Origin: Bacteroides sp. AN502(2024)
Lineage (GTDB): Bacteria > Bacteroidota > Bacteroidia > Bacteroidales > Bacteroidaceae
Length of the DNA: 64,000 nucleotides
Reading direction: 5' to 3'
Assembly: GCF_041227145.1 (NCBI RefSeq)
Contig: NZ_JBGFSP010000003.1
Location: 3,472,001-3,536,000 of the forward strand
Shown here piece by piece: positions 50,401-59,968 of this stretch. The position numbers and the translations under genes are program-made. Below the pieces are notes generated by a model. The model made no database searches and was not told the origin of the DNA. It saw nothing but the letters and a program-made list of their open reading frames with translations. Numbering within the stretch: position 1 is the stretch's first letter; each line of letters begins with the position of its first letter.

Positions 50401-51072
50401 GAGATACACAGAACAATTAAGGATATCAACGACGATTTTGTCAAGCGGAATTTTGCCGGAGTGATCAAAGAGATAGCTCTTCGCCCGCTTCAGAGCAGTG
50501 ATAAACTGATGCAGCTATTGCTGGAGATAAAACGGTTTAATGATGAGAATCAATATAATATGGGAAAGGTCGACTTGTTCTCGCAAGATTCCCGTGAAGA
50601 TGTCAATGCGACGGCTGTCCGATATCTGCTGTCGTTTATGAAATACCTGCTCGACGAGCCGGGGCGCAGACGGTTGGCGCTTGCCGATACTTTCAAACTG
50701 GAGTTCCGCGTGAAAGAGAATGATAACGACACGGGATGGGTGGAGAAGATTGCCAATGTAGGTTCTGACGGTACGGACATTCTGGTGAAAGCAATGGTCA
50801 ATATCATGCTGATTAATGTGTTCAAGGAAAAGGCGTCTCATAAGTTTGGTGACTTTAAAATCCATTGTATGATGGATGAAATTGGAAAACTGCATCCTAA
50901 TAACGTGAAAGGTATTCTGGATTTTGCCAATTGCCGGAATATCTTGTTGGTGAACAGTTCACCTACTACTTATAATGTGGAGGATTATCGTTATACCTAT
51001 TTGCTGAGTAAAGACGGGCGGTCAAATACACAGGTTGTCCCGTTATTAACTTATAATAAGATAGAAAAATGA
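47404..51072 (+). CDS. jetC: Wadjet/Mks-type SMC ATPase JetC (MksB-like)
   Basis: A 1222-residue SMC-like protein. The N-terminal head has Walker A GTQGVGKST (residues 30-38); two long coiled coils (~240-560 and ~620-900, very Glu/Lys/Gln-rich) flank a hinge region; the C-terminal head has a signature-like NVGSDGTDILVKAMVNIML and Walker B FKIHCMMDEIGKLHPNN (~1155). It is the loop-extruding motor of a Wadjet system. A GGAGG Shine-Dalgarno precedes the ATG at 47404, inside jetB. Confidence 0.88.
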   Translation: MRYLNKIIFLNSAHIPYAEVKLDGNVHFIGTQGVGKSTLLRALLFFYNADKLRLGIPKEKKSFDAFYFPYANSYIVYEVMRENDAYCVVAAKSQGRVFFRFIDAPFQQEWFIDEHSVVYSEWGRIREHIGSKIQTTVQVTSYEMYRDIIFGNNRKHEMIPYRKFAIVESAKYQNIPRTIQNVFLNSKLDADFIKDTIIRSMSDEDISVDLDFYRSQIKEFEQEYRDVMLWFTKNKNGEVPVRKMAGKVMNAYRDLIYTQKQIGGGRAELNFAEKRALHEIPLVKEELAKAETERERLLRLMGELQQKYTKERDGLITEIGVINDLLKKIREKRLYYEQIQIEEIIKRVSCEELLVQELEQVRNMKSELTRAYEDVLSKYGLLSEKLEADFRTFENSQQARINVRNAEIAGRQEELMQQLRVEEEKVRTTQEEKVQTVDNRIQQLRDEQAQCNLKLQKVKYERPHQNEMDDCEEGINELHKKDKELELGIRQQQGEIKQLRQECEWKVKELKWEFQTKMEAVRKERSTIEEELQTLDALIEKRKGSLCEWLEKNKPDWQETIGKVADEELVLYNSELHPQLVDKGATLFGVSLNLTAIERSVRTPEEMKRERDRQEAARQLCTDRLTRLTEEEEGAVSSLEKKYSKQIHGILEEQHLMEAERIQIPAKLKNLQADYASWKTKEEEWKKKCTEELQVQLNEIGHRLYVAEGEKKKYLEEREGMLKACRKVYNDSRTELRKEQEEFVAGVRQEIDRMKQQTAEREKELKQAQESELSGKGADTVTIRKYDDRLAEINKELESIGKFRSQVLYYERDRAELFDKEPATRSRKKELDAKLAALNERFGLKKEKLQIQKKEADEHLDRIGKDLHLLEDGLNKVEMFRKDETFCPSSVTEIGEKPTRKSCDVIVEELKSLIVSTIRKTEEFKREVTQFNGNFSSKNTFHFRTELIGEQDYYDFASNLCEFVDNDKISDYQKHISERYTDIIRRISKEVGDLTHNESEIHRTIKDINDDFVKRNFAGVIKEIALRPLQSSDKLMQLLLEIKRFNDENQYNMGKVDLFSQDSREDVNATAVRYLLSFMKYLLDEPGRRRLALADTFKLEFRVKENDNDTGWVEKIANVGSDGTDILVKAMVNIMLINVFKEKASHKFGDFKIHCMMDEIGKLHPNNVKGILDFANCRNILLVNSSPTTYNVEDYRYTYLLSKDGRSNTQVVPLLTYNKIEK

Positions 51073-51929
51073 GAGGAGATTTGTTTACATTGGCAATGGC
51101 GAAGCTAGTGCTGAAAATGTTAGGTGGTGAGTCTGTACCGTATGTCAAGTTTGAAGGTGCAATAGCAAACGGACTGATGGATGAGGGAATCATAGCATTG
51201 GTCTCTCGAGGGAGCAAGCGTAGTTTTCGTATGATTGACCCGAAAGGGTGTCGTATTTATCTTGCACAGAATTATACTTTTGGGATGAGGCTGGAAGACT
51301 GGATTGAGATGAAAAGTCGTCTGACGGAAGTATCACGTTCGGAACAAGTGACGAAAGCGGGACATTCAAAACTGAGATATATCCGTACGTTCAAAGGTTT
51401 TCTTCTCAATTGTTATGAGCCTATAGAAGCTACTCTTCATGATGAACCATACGTGCTTTCTCCTTTGCAGGGCATTTCTATCTTCATGCAGGATTACGAA
51501 TATTTCCGTATTCCCGAAGATGTTGTGGTAGTGGGCATAGAGAATGGGGAGAATTTCCAACATATCCGTGCCCAAAGCTACTTGTTTGAAGGAATGAAAG
51601 TTCTTTTTGTATCCCGTTATCCGCAATCGAAAGATTTGTGTGATTGGCTAAAGATGATTCCTAACCGTTATATTCATTTCGGAGACATAGATTTGGCTGG
51701 TATTTCTATCTTTTTACATGAATTCTATGCAAACTTGGGCAATCGTGCGGAATTTTTCATTCCAGAGGATGTCGAGAAGCGCCTCAAGGACGGAAACCGG
51801 CAACTTTATGATAATCAGTATTTGCGTTATAGGGCTATGTTGATTTCTGATGAACGTTTAAGACCGTTGGTAGCAATGATTCATAAATATGGGAAAGCGT
51901 ATGAACAAGAAGGATATATCAAGTATTAA
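51069..51929 (+). CDS. jetD: Wadjet nuclease JetD (Toprim)
   Basis: A 286-residue protein overlapping jetC by 4 bp (ATGA). The last ~150 residues carry the Toprim acidic residues: VVVGIENGENFQHI (Glu) and HFGDIDLAGISIF (DxD), as in the topoVI-like JetD nuclease that cleaves extruded circular DNA. The N-terminal ~130 residues are short for JetD (no long arm domain), which fits the smaller subtypes. The catalytic residues appear intact. Confidence 0.85.
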   Translation: MRGDLFTLAMAKLVLKMLGGESVPYVKFEGAIANGLMDEGIIALVSRGSKRSFRMIDPKGCRIYLAQNYTFGMRLEDWIEMKSRLTEVSRSEQVTKAGHSKLRYIRTFKGFLLNCYEPIEATLHDEPYVLSPLQGISIFMQDYEYFRIPEDVVVVGIENGENFQHIRAQSYLFEGMKVLFVSRYPQSKDLCDWLKMIPNRYIHFGDIDLAGISIFLHEFYANLGNRAEFFIPEDVEKRLKDGNRQLYDNQYLRYRAMLISDERLRPLVAMIHKYGKAYEQEGYIKY

Positions 51930-51965
51930 TTTAGTCATATCGTAACTATCCCGCACTTATGAATC

Positions 51966-52075
51966 GCCTTGAAACCAACAGTTTCAAGTGTGAAAACTGT
52001 TGGTTCTGCGGTTTGAAACTTTAGTTTCATACGCTTGAAACTAGAGTTCCAATTGCTTGAAACTGTTGATGACAG
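51966..52075. repeat. 22-bp tandem array, 5 copies
   Basis: Five 22-bp units start at 51966, 51988, 52010, 52032 and 52054, each with ttgaaac at the same phase. The first two form a perfect 12-bp hairpin (AACCAACAGTTT/AAACTGTTGGTT), a possible terminator for jetD. The array ends 4 bp before the convergent DUF6078 gene. Confidence 0.85.
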
Positions 52076-52079
52076 CAAC

Positions 52080-52514
52080 TCACCAGATATATTCTTCCGT
52101 GTAGCGTTGGTAAGTTGGTTCTTCTTTTATCCCTTTATTGTGGAATAGTTGTCTGATGTAGGCTTGGTCTTTAGGCATAAGCCCCCGTTCTCCGCGATAG
52201 AACCTGTAATATCCTGTTTTTCCATAGTGCTCCACCAATTGTATTCTAATACTGACCGCATCCTCATAAGGGATTCTGTCAAGCAATCGTTTTAGTCCCC
52301 ATGCCACATGAACTTTGACAGCAGTCTTGAAACATTCGCATTGGTTTCCATCCGTAGGATAACGTGCCGGATTAACGATGGAGATATAAAGGTAATCGGC
52401 TGTTTCATTTTGGGCAGCTACGTAGCGCAAGCATTTCGAGGCTTGCGGACATTGGTCGTTGAAACAACGGGAGAAATTGTAGGGGACAGACAGGCTGCCG
52501 GATTCTTCTTTCAT
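52080..52514 (-). CDS. DUF6078-like protein
   Basis: A 144-residue protein with an N-terminal Cys cluster (VPYNFSRCFNDQCPQASKCLRYVAA) and CECFKTAVKVHVAWGLKRLLDRIP. The pattern matches, from memory, DUF6078 proteins of Bacteroidales, function unknown. The three or four Cys at the start could bind metal. A -7 box lies at 52582-52589. Confidence 0.75.
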   Translation of the reverse strand: MKEESGSLSVPYNFSRCFNDQCPQASKCLRYVAAQNETADYLYISIVNPARYPTDGNQCECFKTAVKVHVAWGLKRLLDRIPYEDAVSIRIQLVEHYGKTGYYRFYRGERGLMPKDQAYIRQLFHNKGIKEEPTYQRYTEEYIW

Positions 52515-52581
52515 CTTGTAGGGGTTATTTATGGGTGAGATATTGTTGTTAATACGTTAATATACGGGAAAATCTTTTTCA

Positions 52582-52589
52582 CAAAAGTA
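52582..52589 (-). promoter_or_regulatory. -7 box for the DUF6078-like gene
   Basis: TACTTTTG on the minus strand, 68 bp before the ATG at 52514. The interval 52590-52834 shows only an unconvincing 77-codon minus-strand frame. Confidence 0.5.
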
Positions 52590-52834
52590 GGACTTTATTT
52601 TGAGAATGGGAAGTGTTTGGGCAAATATTATTTGTATGGTACACGGTTCTTTCCATTTAAAACAGTTTTGTTCTCTCAAAAATGGTCTTATTTTATGGGC
52701 CGGGCATTTAAGAGGATCGGTTGACACAGAATTACCACGGCTCTTTATCAGGTCGTTTATAGTTGCCGGACAGGGGAGATTTTGTTTCATATAGCTGAAC
52801 GCGATATAAGGTTTATGTTTACTGATAAAATCAT

Positions 52835-52842
52835 TATCTTTG
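52835..52842 (+). promoter_or_regulatory. -7 box for the truncated dehydrogenase and methyltransferase
   Basis: TATCTTTG on the plus strand, 38 bp before 52880. The methyltransferase gene lies 1 bp after the truncated gene and likely depends on this promoter. Confidence 0.6.
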
Positions 52843-52879
52843 CAAGGGAATTGAACTATTAATCAACAAAGAGGATAGG

Positions 52880-53140
52880 ATGCTTACATACACATACGTT
52901 GAACATGGAAATTTTGAATTACGGGAGAAACCGAAACCGGGAATAATGGATTCACGAGATGCAATCGTGCGAATGACTCTCGGCAGTATTTGTACCGGTG
53001 ACCTTCAGATCAAGCATGGCAGTGTGCCGCGTGCCGTACCCGGAACGATAGTCGGGCACGAGATGGTAGGTATTCATTTATTAATGACCCGTTGCGTGAA
53101 TGGAACGGTCGTATGTCTAATGGAAAGTAATAAGCAATAG
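52880..53140 (+). pseudogene. truncated zinc-type alcohol dehydrogenase
   Basis: The first ~62 residues read as the start of a medium-chain zinc alcohol dehydrogenase (LTYTYVEHGNFELREKPKPG, GSICTGDLQIKHG, VPGTIVGHEMVG); after GHEMVG the sequence becomes unrelated and stops at residue 86, against ~350 normally. The nucleotide-binding domain is gone, so the enzyme cannot work. It survives as the translated leader of the following methyltransferase gene. Confidence 0.85.
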
Positions 53141-53141
53141 T

Positions 53142-53948
53142 ATGCCTGTTATCGAAATATCATCTTTATCCCATCCCGGAGTTGAGGTCTTCGGTAGTCT
53201 GACTGAAAATCAGTTACGTAACCGCATCGAACCCGACAAGGGTATTTTTATCGTAGAAAGTCCGAAGGTTATCAAGAGAGCTTTGGATTCCGGTTATGAA
53301 CCTCTCGCTATTTTGTGTGAGCGTAAACATATTATCGGTGATGCTGCCGAAATCATCGAACGTTGTGAGAATGTGCCTGTTTATACCGGAAGCAGAGAAT
53401 TACTTGCTACGCTGACCGGCTATGTCCTGACACGTGGTGTTCTCTGTGCCATGCATCGTCCTGCGCCACGTAGTGTGGAAGAGGTATGCCGGGAAGCCCG
53501 GCGCATGGTAGTAATAGACAGTGTGGTTGATGCAACCAACATCGGTGCTATTTTCCGTTCGGCAGCCGCTCTTGGAATTGATGCCGTATTACTGACACGC
53601 ACCTCTTGCGACCCGTTGAACCGTCGTGCGGTCAGGGTATCTATGGGAAGCGTTTTCTTTGTACCATGGACTTGGATGGACGGTTCTCTCAGTGACTTGG
53701 GAAAATTAGGTTTCCGTACGGCTGCCATGGCACTCACGGACGACTCTATTTCCATTGATAATCCTGCCCTAGCGGATGAATCCAAATTGGCTATCGTAAT
53801 GGGCAACGAAGGGAACGGACTTTCACACGATACGATTGCTGAGGCCGACTACGTAGTCCGTATCCCTATGGCACATGGTGTTGATTCGCTCAATGTGGCT
53901 GCTGCGGCTGCTGTTGCTTTCTGGCAACTCCGTGCTCCACAATCCTGA
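53142..53948 (+). CDS. SpoU/TrmH-family RNA methyltransferase
   Basis: A 268-residue SPOUT methyltransferase acting on the 2'-O of rRNA or tRNA ribose. N-terminal substrate-binding region ~1-110, then the three motifs: VVIDSVVDATNIGAIFRSAAALG, IVMGNEGNGLSHDT and IPMAHGVDSLNVAAAAAVAFW, which form the trefoil knot and SAM site. It begins 1 bp after the truncated dehydrogenase. Confidence 0.9.
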   Translation: MPVIEISSLSHPGVEVFGSLTENQLRNRIEPDKGIFIVESPKVIKRALDSGYEPLAILCERKHIIGDAAEIIERCENVPVYTGSRELLATLTGYVLTRGVLCAMHRPAPRSVEEVCREARRMVVIDSVVDATNIGAIFRSAAALGIDAVLLTRTSCDPLNRRAVRVSMGSVFFVPWTWMDGSLSDLGKLGFRTAAMALTDDSISIDNPALADESKLAIVMGNEGNGLSHDTIAEADYVVRIPMAHGVDSLNVAAAAAVAFWQLRAPQS

Positions 53949-54043
53949 AATGAGTTGATGCCGGATAAGATCCTATTTGCCTGTTATCAGATTCAATGTG
54001 TTGAATGATAGGGCATTTCCGCATATCTGTTACAGAACGCTTG

Positions 54044-54697
54044 TCAAATGGGTACATTTATTTCCGGAACCAGCATAAACTTTGTTTCCGGAAAATACTT
54101 TTTCAGCCAGGTCCGGATAAATTCCATTGTATCATTCTGAATCGTCTTGTCTTCTACGGTAGGATATAAATTATACAGTACGGTGTCCAGTATGATGCCG
54201 CGTTTTTGTATTGCTTCGAGACTAAGCAGGGTGTGATTAATGCTCCCCAGTTTACCGGAAGTAACAAAGATAAGCGGATATTTCTCTTGAGCGATGTAGT
54301 CAATGGTCAGAAGTTCGGCAGTCAGAGGAACCATGAGACCGCCTGCTCCTTCGAGTAACACAGAGTCATACCGTTTACTCAACTCTTCGGTTGCACGTTT
54401 TATTTTATCAAAGTCGATGGGACGGTTATCCAGCTGGGAAGCAAGATGCGGAGAAGCAGGATAAGAGAAAATCTCCGGCATGGTTAGTCCCTCTTGGTCT
54501 TCTTGGGTGAAAGGGATTCCCATGATTTGCCGGTGTAGATCAATATCTTCGGAATGTCCTACATTTCCCGTCTGAATAAATTTCTGGGTGATGGTGCGAT
54601 GACCGTTCTTGTTCCATTCACGAGCTAGAAAGCCGGTGGCATAACTCTTTCCGGCATCCGTATCGATACCGCTTACAAAATATACATTCTGTTTCAT
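54044..54697 (-). CDS. bioD: dethiobiotin synthetase
   Basis: A 217-residue BioD that closes the ureido ring using CO2 and ATP. P-loop [15 protein letters not shown] (~10-24), [21 protein letters not shown] (~108-119) and [15 protein letters not shown] are family motifs. Last gene of the bio operon; it overlaps bioC by 4 bp. Confidence 0.95.
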   Translation of the reverse strand: MKQNVYFVSGIDTDAGKSYATGFLAREWNKNGHRTITQKFIQTGNVGHSEDIDLHRQIMGIPFTQEDQEGLTMPEIFSYPASPHLASQLDNRPIDFDKIKRATEELSKRYDSVLLEGAGGLMVPLTAELLTIDYIAQEKYPLIFVTSGKLGSINHTLLSLEAIQKRGIILDTVLYNLYPTVEDKTIQNDTMEFIRTWLKKYFPETKFMLVPEINVPI

Positions 54698-55530
54698 GCT
54701 TTTTTCTTTTTTGCGATGATATAAATAGGGTGATATGTTAAAGACACAGAAGTGCCCTGAGTAAACTCCTGCGTATAACGTTCACAGAAGAACTGCAAGT
54801 CACGACGGGTCCATTGTCGCTGGGGGAGATCATTCTTTGAGTGATTCTTTAGTGAACACGAATCGTTTTCCTGTTTTCTGCCGGGACCGGATTGCGTTGA
54901 CAGCCCATTGACTCCGGTTTGCTTCAAGTGATATAGTACTTTTATCGGGTCTTCGAACGAAAGCGGGATAAGTTCTTCTTCTGAATACAGTATGTCAAAA
55001 TGGGGTGATAATGCAGCTTCGAGCTCTTTCCGTGAACGATAAGGTAGTCCGTTTCCGGTAAGTTCGCGTATTTCTTTCATGTTTTCTTTTCCAAAAGTGC
55101 TAAAGGCAACATAACCCTGATGATTGAGCAAGGTATTACACCTTTCGAAAAAGTTTTCCGGTGACTCGAACCATTGCAGGGCCGAACAGGAAGTAATCAG
55201 TGTGCTTTCGGCGGGGAAAGAGACTGTTTCGGCATCTCCCGGAAGAAAAGATACCTGCTCCTTCTTCAATAAGTCTTCGCAGCAATATTTCATATCGGGG
55301 CAAAGGTCATTGAGTAATAACTCTTCCGGGTGGAGAGTTTGGAGCAACATACGAGAGTAAATACCGGTTCCGCAGCCAAATTCAATCACTTTCGAGCAGG
55401 GAGAAGATATGTGTTCCGTAAGCAAACGAATCATTTTATCCGCTATTTGCCGTTGTACGTTCGCTTCCTTCGGATAGGTTGTGATGGCTTTTGAAAAACG
55501 TTCTGCGATTAGTCGTTTATTCATAATCAA
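54694..55530 (-). CDS. bioC: malonyl-ACP O-methyltransferase
   Basis: A 278-residue class I SAM methyltransferase that starts pimeloyl synthesis by methylating malonyl-[32 protein letters not shown] (~4-32) is the BioC N-terminus; [16 protein letters not shown] is motif [14 protein letters not shown] the later block. The start could be at either of two Met two residues apart. Confidence 0.93.
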   Translation of the reverse strand: MIMNKRLIAERFSKAITTYPKEANVQRQIADKMIRLLTEHISSPCSKVIEFGCGTGIYSRMLLQTLHPEELLLNDLCPDMKYCCEDLLKKEQVSFLPGDAETVSFPAESTLITSCSALQWFESPENFFERCNTLLNHQGYVAFSTFGKENMKEIRELTGNGLPYRSRKELEAALSPHFDILYSEEELIPLSFEDPIKVLYHLKQTGVNGLSTQSGPGRKQENDSCSLKNHSKNDLPQRQWTRRDLQFFCERYTQEFTQGTSVSLTYHPIYIIAKKKKA

Positions 55531-55533
55531 TCT

Positions 55534-56253
55534 TTATTTAATGAGCTTACTGGCCGTATGATAATTACTATCCGGTAGTATGACGGATGTATCGGTATCC
55601 GGCTGCATGAGTATTGTATGAAAAAGCTCTTGTTGGTAATGTGCCGCTTCCACTTGTTCAAGAGAGTCCGCTTGGTTTTCCCATGCCCGATATTGGTTAT
55701 CCGGTAGGAAAATTCGGTCGCCTTTTCCTATGATCGCTTTTTGCCATTTAACATCAGAGGGAGGCAAGGAACAATAATGTTTTTGTATGGCGGCAAGTTC
55801 TTCTTTGAGTTCTTCAACCGCACGTTGGGGAGATGTGGCTTGAAAAGCTTTATAGTCGTCTGTTGAACCACACATCCTTCTTTGAAATTTTTGCAAGGTT
55901 TGTTCGTTCAACCCATGGAGTGTACCATTGAAAATGGAGGGAGCAATACCTTTGGTTTCGTGTATGGGATAGAGGGTACCGTTGATGGCGATACGTTGGG
56001 AAACAGGCAGATGTGGATATCGCTTCATGATTTGCGAAGCTGCCCAGACTCCCATCGACCAGGCGATGAGTGTAATCCGGGAGTAGGTTTCCAGTAAACT
56101 GGCATCAAATGTTAATGAACGGTAATCATAACAAATCATCCAGTCCTTGTCAACAGGATGAATGGTCAGGAAAGGAGTTTCGTCCATCCCCCAACCGGCA
56201 AAGAAAAGCAATAGATGCTTCTGATTATCCTTTATGATAAAATGTTGTTTCAT
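55534..56253 (-). CDS. bioG: pimeloyl-ACP methyl ester esterase BioG
   Basis: A 239-residue DUF452 alpha/beta hydrolase that removes the methyl ester of pimeloyl-ACP methyl ester. LLLFFAGWGMDETPF at the start and the nucleophile elbow LIAWSMGVWAAS (Ser in W-S-M-G). In Bacteroides BioG takes the place of BioH. It overlaps bioF by 4 bp and precedes bioC by 3 bp. Confidence 0.92.
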   Translation of the reverse strand: MKQHFIIKDNQKHLLLFFAGWGMDETPFLTIHPVDKDWMICYDYRSLTFDASLLETYSRITLIAWSMGVWAASQIMKRYPHLPVSQRIAINGTLYPIHETKGIAPSIFNGTLHGLNEQTLQKFQRRMCGSTDDYKAFQATSPQRAVEELKEELAAIQKHYCSLPPSDVKWQKAIIGKGDRIFLPDNQYRAWENQADSLEQVEAAHYQQELFHTILMQPDTDTSVILPDSNYHTASKLIK

Positions 56254-57404
56254 CCGTTTATCAGTTTAATGAGTTGGTCAATTTCATGTTCTGTGATGTC
56301 GGCTGTCAGTGAGAAGCGGATTCGTGAGGTCCCGGAGGGTACGGTAGGCGGACGGACGGGCAATGCATAAAATCCTTTGCGCTGGAGTTCTGCTGCTTTC
56401 AATAGGGTATCTTCACTGGTTCCTATGATCATAGGAACAATATGACTTACCGACGGACAGTGATATCCTTTGGCTGTAAGTGCCTCCTTTAGCTTTTGGC
56501 TGATTTGTAGCAGGTGGTCCCTCTTATGTTGCAAAGCCGGAAGGTGTTCTAATACCCGTGAAGTCCATTGAATATTAATAGGAGGAAGCGCAGTGGTGAA
56601 TATAAACGTACGCATTTTATTGATAAGATATTCCCGGATGAGTTGCCGGCAGACAATATAAGCTCCTGTTGAAGCGATGGCTTTACCGAATGTTCCTACT
56701 AAAAAATCTATATCATTGATACACTCCTGCTCTTCGGCACATCCTAGTCCTTTTTCCCCCCGTACACCAAAAGCATGAGCTTCATCTACATAAAGAAGAA
56801 CATTTGAATAACTCTTTTTGAGCTGAATGAGAGCGTGAAGATCAGCTTCATCACCATCCATGCTGAAGATGCTTTCGGTAACAACAATAATCTGTTCATA
56901 CACGTTATGATTCTCGGCAATCAGTCGTTGTAACTGGGAAATATCGTTATGACGATACCGGATACATTTAGCCGATGATAGTTTTATTCCGTCTATCAGG
57001 CTGGCGTGTACCAGCTTGTCAGCAAGAATCAGTGTGTGACTACTGCAAATGGCAGGAAGTATTCCTGTATTGGCATGATAACCACTGTTGAATATGAGTG
57101 CACTTTCCGTTCCGAACAGGGTGGCTAGCTGTTGCTCCAACTTCCGATAGTCACTAAAGTTGCCGGTCAGTAACCGGGAAGAAGAGGAGGTAGGCAGGAA
57201 TGTTTCAGGGGTGAGCGTCTTTAAGAATTCCTCCTTCAATGAAACGTCATTAGCCAGTCCGAGATAATCATTGGAAGATAAGTTCAACATTCGTTGTCCG
57301 TTCAGCAGAACATATCTCCCGTTGTGGATTAATGGTGGGAGAGAACGATCGTTCTTTCCCGCTATCAAGGTCTGGATTTCTTGGCTTATATGCTCTAATG
57401 TCAT
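56250..57404 (-). CDS. bioF: 8-amino-7-oxononanoate synthase
   Basis: A 384-residue PLP enzyme condensing pimeloyl-ACP with alanine. SSNDYLGLAND, ALIFNSGYHANTGILPA, YVDEAHAFGVRGEKGLG (Asp/His of the cofactor site) and FGKAIASTGAY with the Lys aldimine residue are all present. It lies 68 bp after the fused bioBA gene. Confidence 0.95.
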   Translation of the reverse strand: MTLEHISQEIQTLIAGKNDRSLPPLIHNGRYVLLNGQRMLNLSSNDYLGLANDVSLKEEFLKTLTPETFLPTSSSSRLLTGNFSDYRKLEQQLATLFGTESALIFNSGYHANTGILPAICSSHTLILADKLVHASLIDGIKLSSAKCIRYRHNDISQLQRLIAENHNVYEQIIVVTESIFSMDGDEADLHALIQLKKSYSNVLLYVDEAHAFGVRGEKGLGCAEEQECINDIDFLVGTFGKAIASTGAYIVCRQLIREYLINKMRTFIFTTALPPINIQWTSRVLEHLPALQHKRDHLLQISQKLKEALTAKGYHCPSVSHIVPMIIGTSEDTLLKAAELQRKGFYALPVRPPTVPSGTSRIRFSLTADITEHEIDQLIKLING

Positions 57405-57472
57405 GAATGATAGTTTTAAGTAATCTGTATTCGATACATGAATGATTGAATGTGTAATCGATTTATTCTTCC

Positions 57473-59893
57473 TTATAGGTCATCCTTCTTTATAACATGA
57501 AGTAGCCCGGAAGTCAGCTTGCTTAGTTGTTCTGAAGTGATGATGAAAGGCGGCATCAGATATACCAGCTTGCCAAAGGGACGTACCCAGATTCTTTCTT
57601 CTACCAATCGTCGTTGCATATAAGCCATATTTACCGGACGCTTCATCTCAATCACTCCAATGGCTCCCAATACTCGTACATCAGCCACTTCCGGGAATTC
57701 CCGTGCAGGTGCCAGCTCTTCTTTCAGTTGGGTTTCGATTCGCTTCACATTCTCTTGCCAACCGGATTCGAGTAACAGGCGAACGGAGGCGCAAGCCACT
57801 GCGCATGCGAGTGGATTACCCATAAATGTAGGTCCGTGCATAAAAACTCCCGGTGCATGGTTGGAGATGGTATCTGCTATTCGGTTGCTGGTTAACACAG
57901 CAGAAAGTGTCATATATCCTCCGGTCAGTGCTTTGCCGATGCACATGATATCCGGTTCCACTCCAGCGTGTTCCCAAGCAAAAAGTTTGCCGGTCCGTCC
58001 GAATCCCGTTGCTATTTCATCGAAGATAAGCAGAATATCGTGCTTCCGGCAGAGCTTTTCTGCTTCGCGGAGGTACTGCGGATGATAAAACCACATCCCG
58101 CCTGCTCCCTGTACCACTGGTTCCAGGATAAGTGCCGCCAACTCTTTTGAATGTTTTTCAATCATCTCTTGCAGAGGTCGTATATCTTCCGGATTCCATT
58201 CTCCGTCAAACCGGGAGGTGGGAGAGGGAACGAAATAACGTACAGGCAATGCCGAACCGAAAAGAGTGTGCATACCCGTCACCGGATCACATACAGACAT
58301 GGCATTCCATGTGTCACCGTGATAACCGGAGCGGATGGTTACGAAATTGTTCTTTTCCGGTCTTCCTGTTGCATACTCGTATTGTACTGCCATTTTCAGT
58401 GCTACTTCTACGGCTACCGAACCGGAGTCCGCATAGAATATTTTCTGCATGGATGGAGGAACTAAAGGCAATAACAGTTTCCCCAGTTCAATGGCCGGAT
58501 CATGCGTCAGTCCCCCGAACATGACATGAGACATTTTATCTAATTGTTCTTTTGCCGCCTGATTCAATACCGGATGATTATATCCATGCACTGCACACCA
58601 CCAGGAAGACATTCCGTCGATAAGTGTTCGTCCGTCTTCGAGCGTAATGGTAGCACCGTCTGCCCGTTTCACTTTGTAGACAGGAAGCGGATCGGTAGTC
58701 GATGTGTACGGATGCCAGATATGTTCGCGATCAAATTGGGAACCGGCGAAATGATAGCCTTCTTCCTGAATCATCTTTTTATCTTCCGATACTTTGGAGC
58801 CGAGTGTTGTCAGCAGGTCGCCTACGATAGCCGAGTTAATTCCGATATATAATGCCTTGTGCATCGCTTCGGAAGAGAGTTGTGAACGTCCTCCGGCAAA
58901 ACGCAGAAAAGCGGTCGGATTGATGAAACGAAAGAGTGCAATGGTCTTAAGTATTTCTTCTTCGCTTAAAGGCTGCTCGTTTTCCAGTGGGGTGCCCGGA
59001 ATCGGACTAAGCAGGTTGATAGGTATGGATTGAACATTCAGTTCTGCCAGTGTGAAAGCAAATTCAATCCGTTGTTCCATCGTTTCTCCCATACCGATGA
59101 TACCTCCGCAGCAGATATCCATTCCTACACGGCGGGCTGCATCGAGGGTAGCCAGCTTTTGTTCTTGCGTATGCGTAGAGCAGAGTTTGGAGAAATGAGA
59201 TGGGGCAGTTTCCAGATTACAGTGATAACGGGTGATTCCGGCTTCATGCAGGGAACGTAATTCCTCTTCATTGAGCAGGCCCAGAGAAGCACAAAGTTGA
59301 ATCGACGAATGTCGACGCATATAGCGGACCGTATCGCAAAGTTGAGTCATCTGTTTGGGAGATGGTTTTCGTCCGCTGGTAACGAGGGAGAATCGGTTGA
59401 CGTCTTGGGCTTCGTTGTATTGGGCTTGTCGAAGACATTCTTCAGCGGGAAGGAGATCGTAAATCTCGGCTTTAGTGTGGTAGTGGGAAGATTGTGCACA
59501 CCATTTGCAATTTTCCGGACATCGGCCGGACTTGGCGTTGATGATGGAACACATGTCGAATTCGTGCGAAGCACGTGCGGCGGTAATCTCATGCGCGGCA
59601 GCATAAAGTGCCTCGCTGTCAGCCATGTTGGCTAGCCAAGCAGCTTGGTCGGGTGATATGTCGATACCCGCCAGCACTTGGTCTTTGATTTCTTGAAGTG
59701 TCATAAATGTATGATAAGGGATAGTTTGTGCAGCATTCTGCTTACGAAGGGCAACGTCCACTACATTGGTATGCAGATGACCGATCTGTAATTCGCGTCC
59801 CATACTGGCAAAGGCAGCATAGTTCTTTCTTCCCCAGTAGCGAAAGCGGGAAAGAAGAGTGCGTGTGGTTTGTATGTAGCGTTGTTGCTTCAT
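57473..59893 (-). CDS. bioBA: fused biotin synthase and DAPA aminotransferase with N-terminal leader segment
   Basis: An 806-residue bifunctional protein. Residues ~64-375 are biotin synthase (radical [11 protein letters not shown] = CxxxCxxC; second cluster Cys region [10 protein letters not shown]), ~385-806 are BioA ([41 protein letters not shown]-like TGGYMT with the PLP Lys in GKALTGG). The order BioB-BioA joins the last step and the DAPA step. Residues 1-63, with [18 protein letters not shown], belong to neither enzyme; translation may really begin at [11 protein letters not shown] (59704). First gene of the bio operon. Confidence 0.92.
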   Translation of the reverse strand: MKQQRYIQTTRTLLSRFRYWGRKNYAAFASMGRELQIGHLHTNVVDVALRKQNAAQTIPYHTFMTLQEIKDQVLAGIDISPDQAAWLANMADSEALYAAAHEITAARASHEFDMCSIINAKSGRCPENCKWCAQSSHYHTKAEIYDLLPAEECLRQAQYNEAQDVNRFSLVTSGRKPSPKQMTQLCDTVRYMRRHSSIQLCASLGLLNEEELRSLHEAGITRYHCNLETAPSHFSKLCSTHTQEQKLATLDAARRVGMDICCGGIIGMGETMEQRIEFAFTLAELNVQSIPINLLSPIPGTPLENEQPLSEEEILKTIALFRFINPTAFLRFAGGRSQLSSEAMHKALYIGINSAIVGDLLTTLGSKVSEDKKMIQEEGYHFAGSQFDREHIWHPYTSTTDPLPVYKVKRADGATITLEDGRTLIDGMSSWWCAVHGYNHPVLNQAAKEQLDKMSHVMFGGLTHDPAIELGKLLLPLVPPSMQKIFYADSGSVAVEVALKMAVQYEYATGRPEKNNFVTIRSGYHGDTWNAMSVCDPVTGMHTLFGSALPVRYFVPSPTSRFDGEWNPEDIRPLQEMIEKHSKELAALILEPVVQGAGGMWFYHPQYLREAEKLCRKHDILLIFDEIATGFGRTGKLFAWEHAGVEPDIMCIGKALTGGYMTLSAVLTSNRIADTISNHAPGVFMHGPTFMGNPLACAVACASVRLLLESGWQENVKRIETQLKEELAPAREFPEVADVRVLGAIGVIEMKRPVNMAYMQRRLVEERIWVRPFGKLVYLMPPFIITSEQLSKLTSGLLHVIKKDDL

Positions 59894-59923
59894 TGTTTTT
59901 TACTTTTGTTCGTTAGAACGCGG

Positions 59924-59931
59924 CAAATGTA
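59924..59931 (-). promoter_or_regulatory. -7 box of the bio operon
   Basis: TACATTTG on the minus strand, 31 bp before the ATG at 59893 and about 220 bp before the alternative BioB start. No clear BirA-type operator was recognised. Confidence 0.5.
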
Positions 59932-59968
59932 CAAAGATTCTTTGGATAAGCAAGCAAATGGATGAATT

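Noticed and set aside
52557..52790. 77-codon minus-strand frame, MKQNLPCPATINDLIK
   Set aside because: Its second half covers the -7 box of the DUF6078-like gene, and it has no promoter of its own. Possibly a remnant, but not supportable as a gene.
57405..57472. Possible biotin or other riboswitch between bioBA and bioF
   Set aside because: Only 68 bp with no recognisable aptamer; biotin riboswitches are not established.
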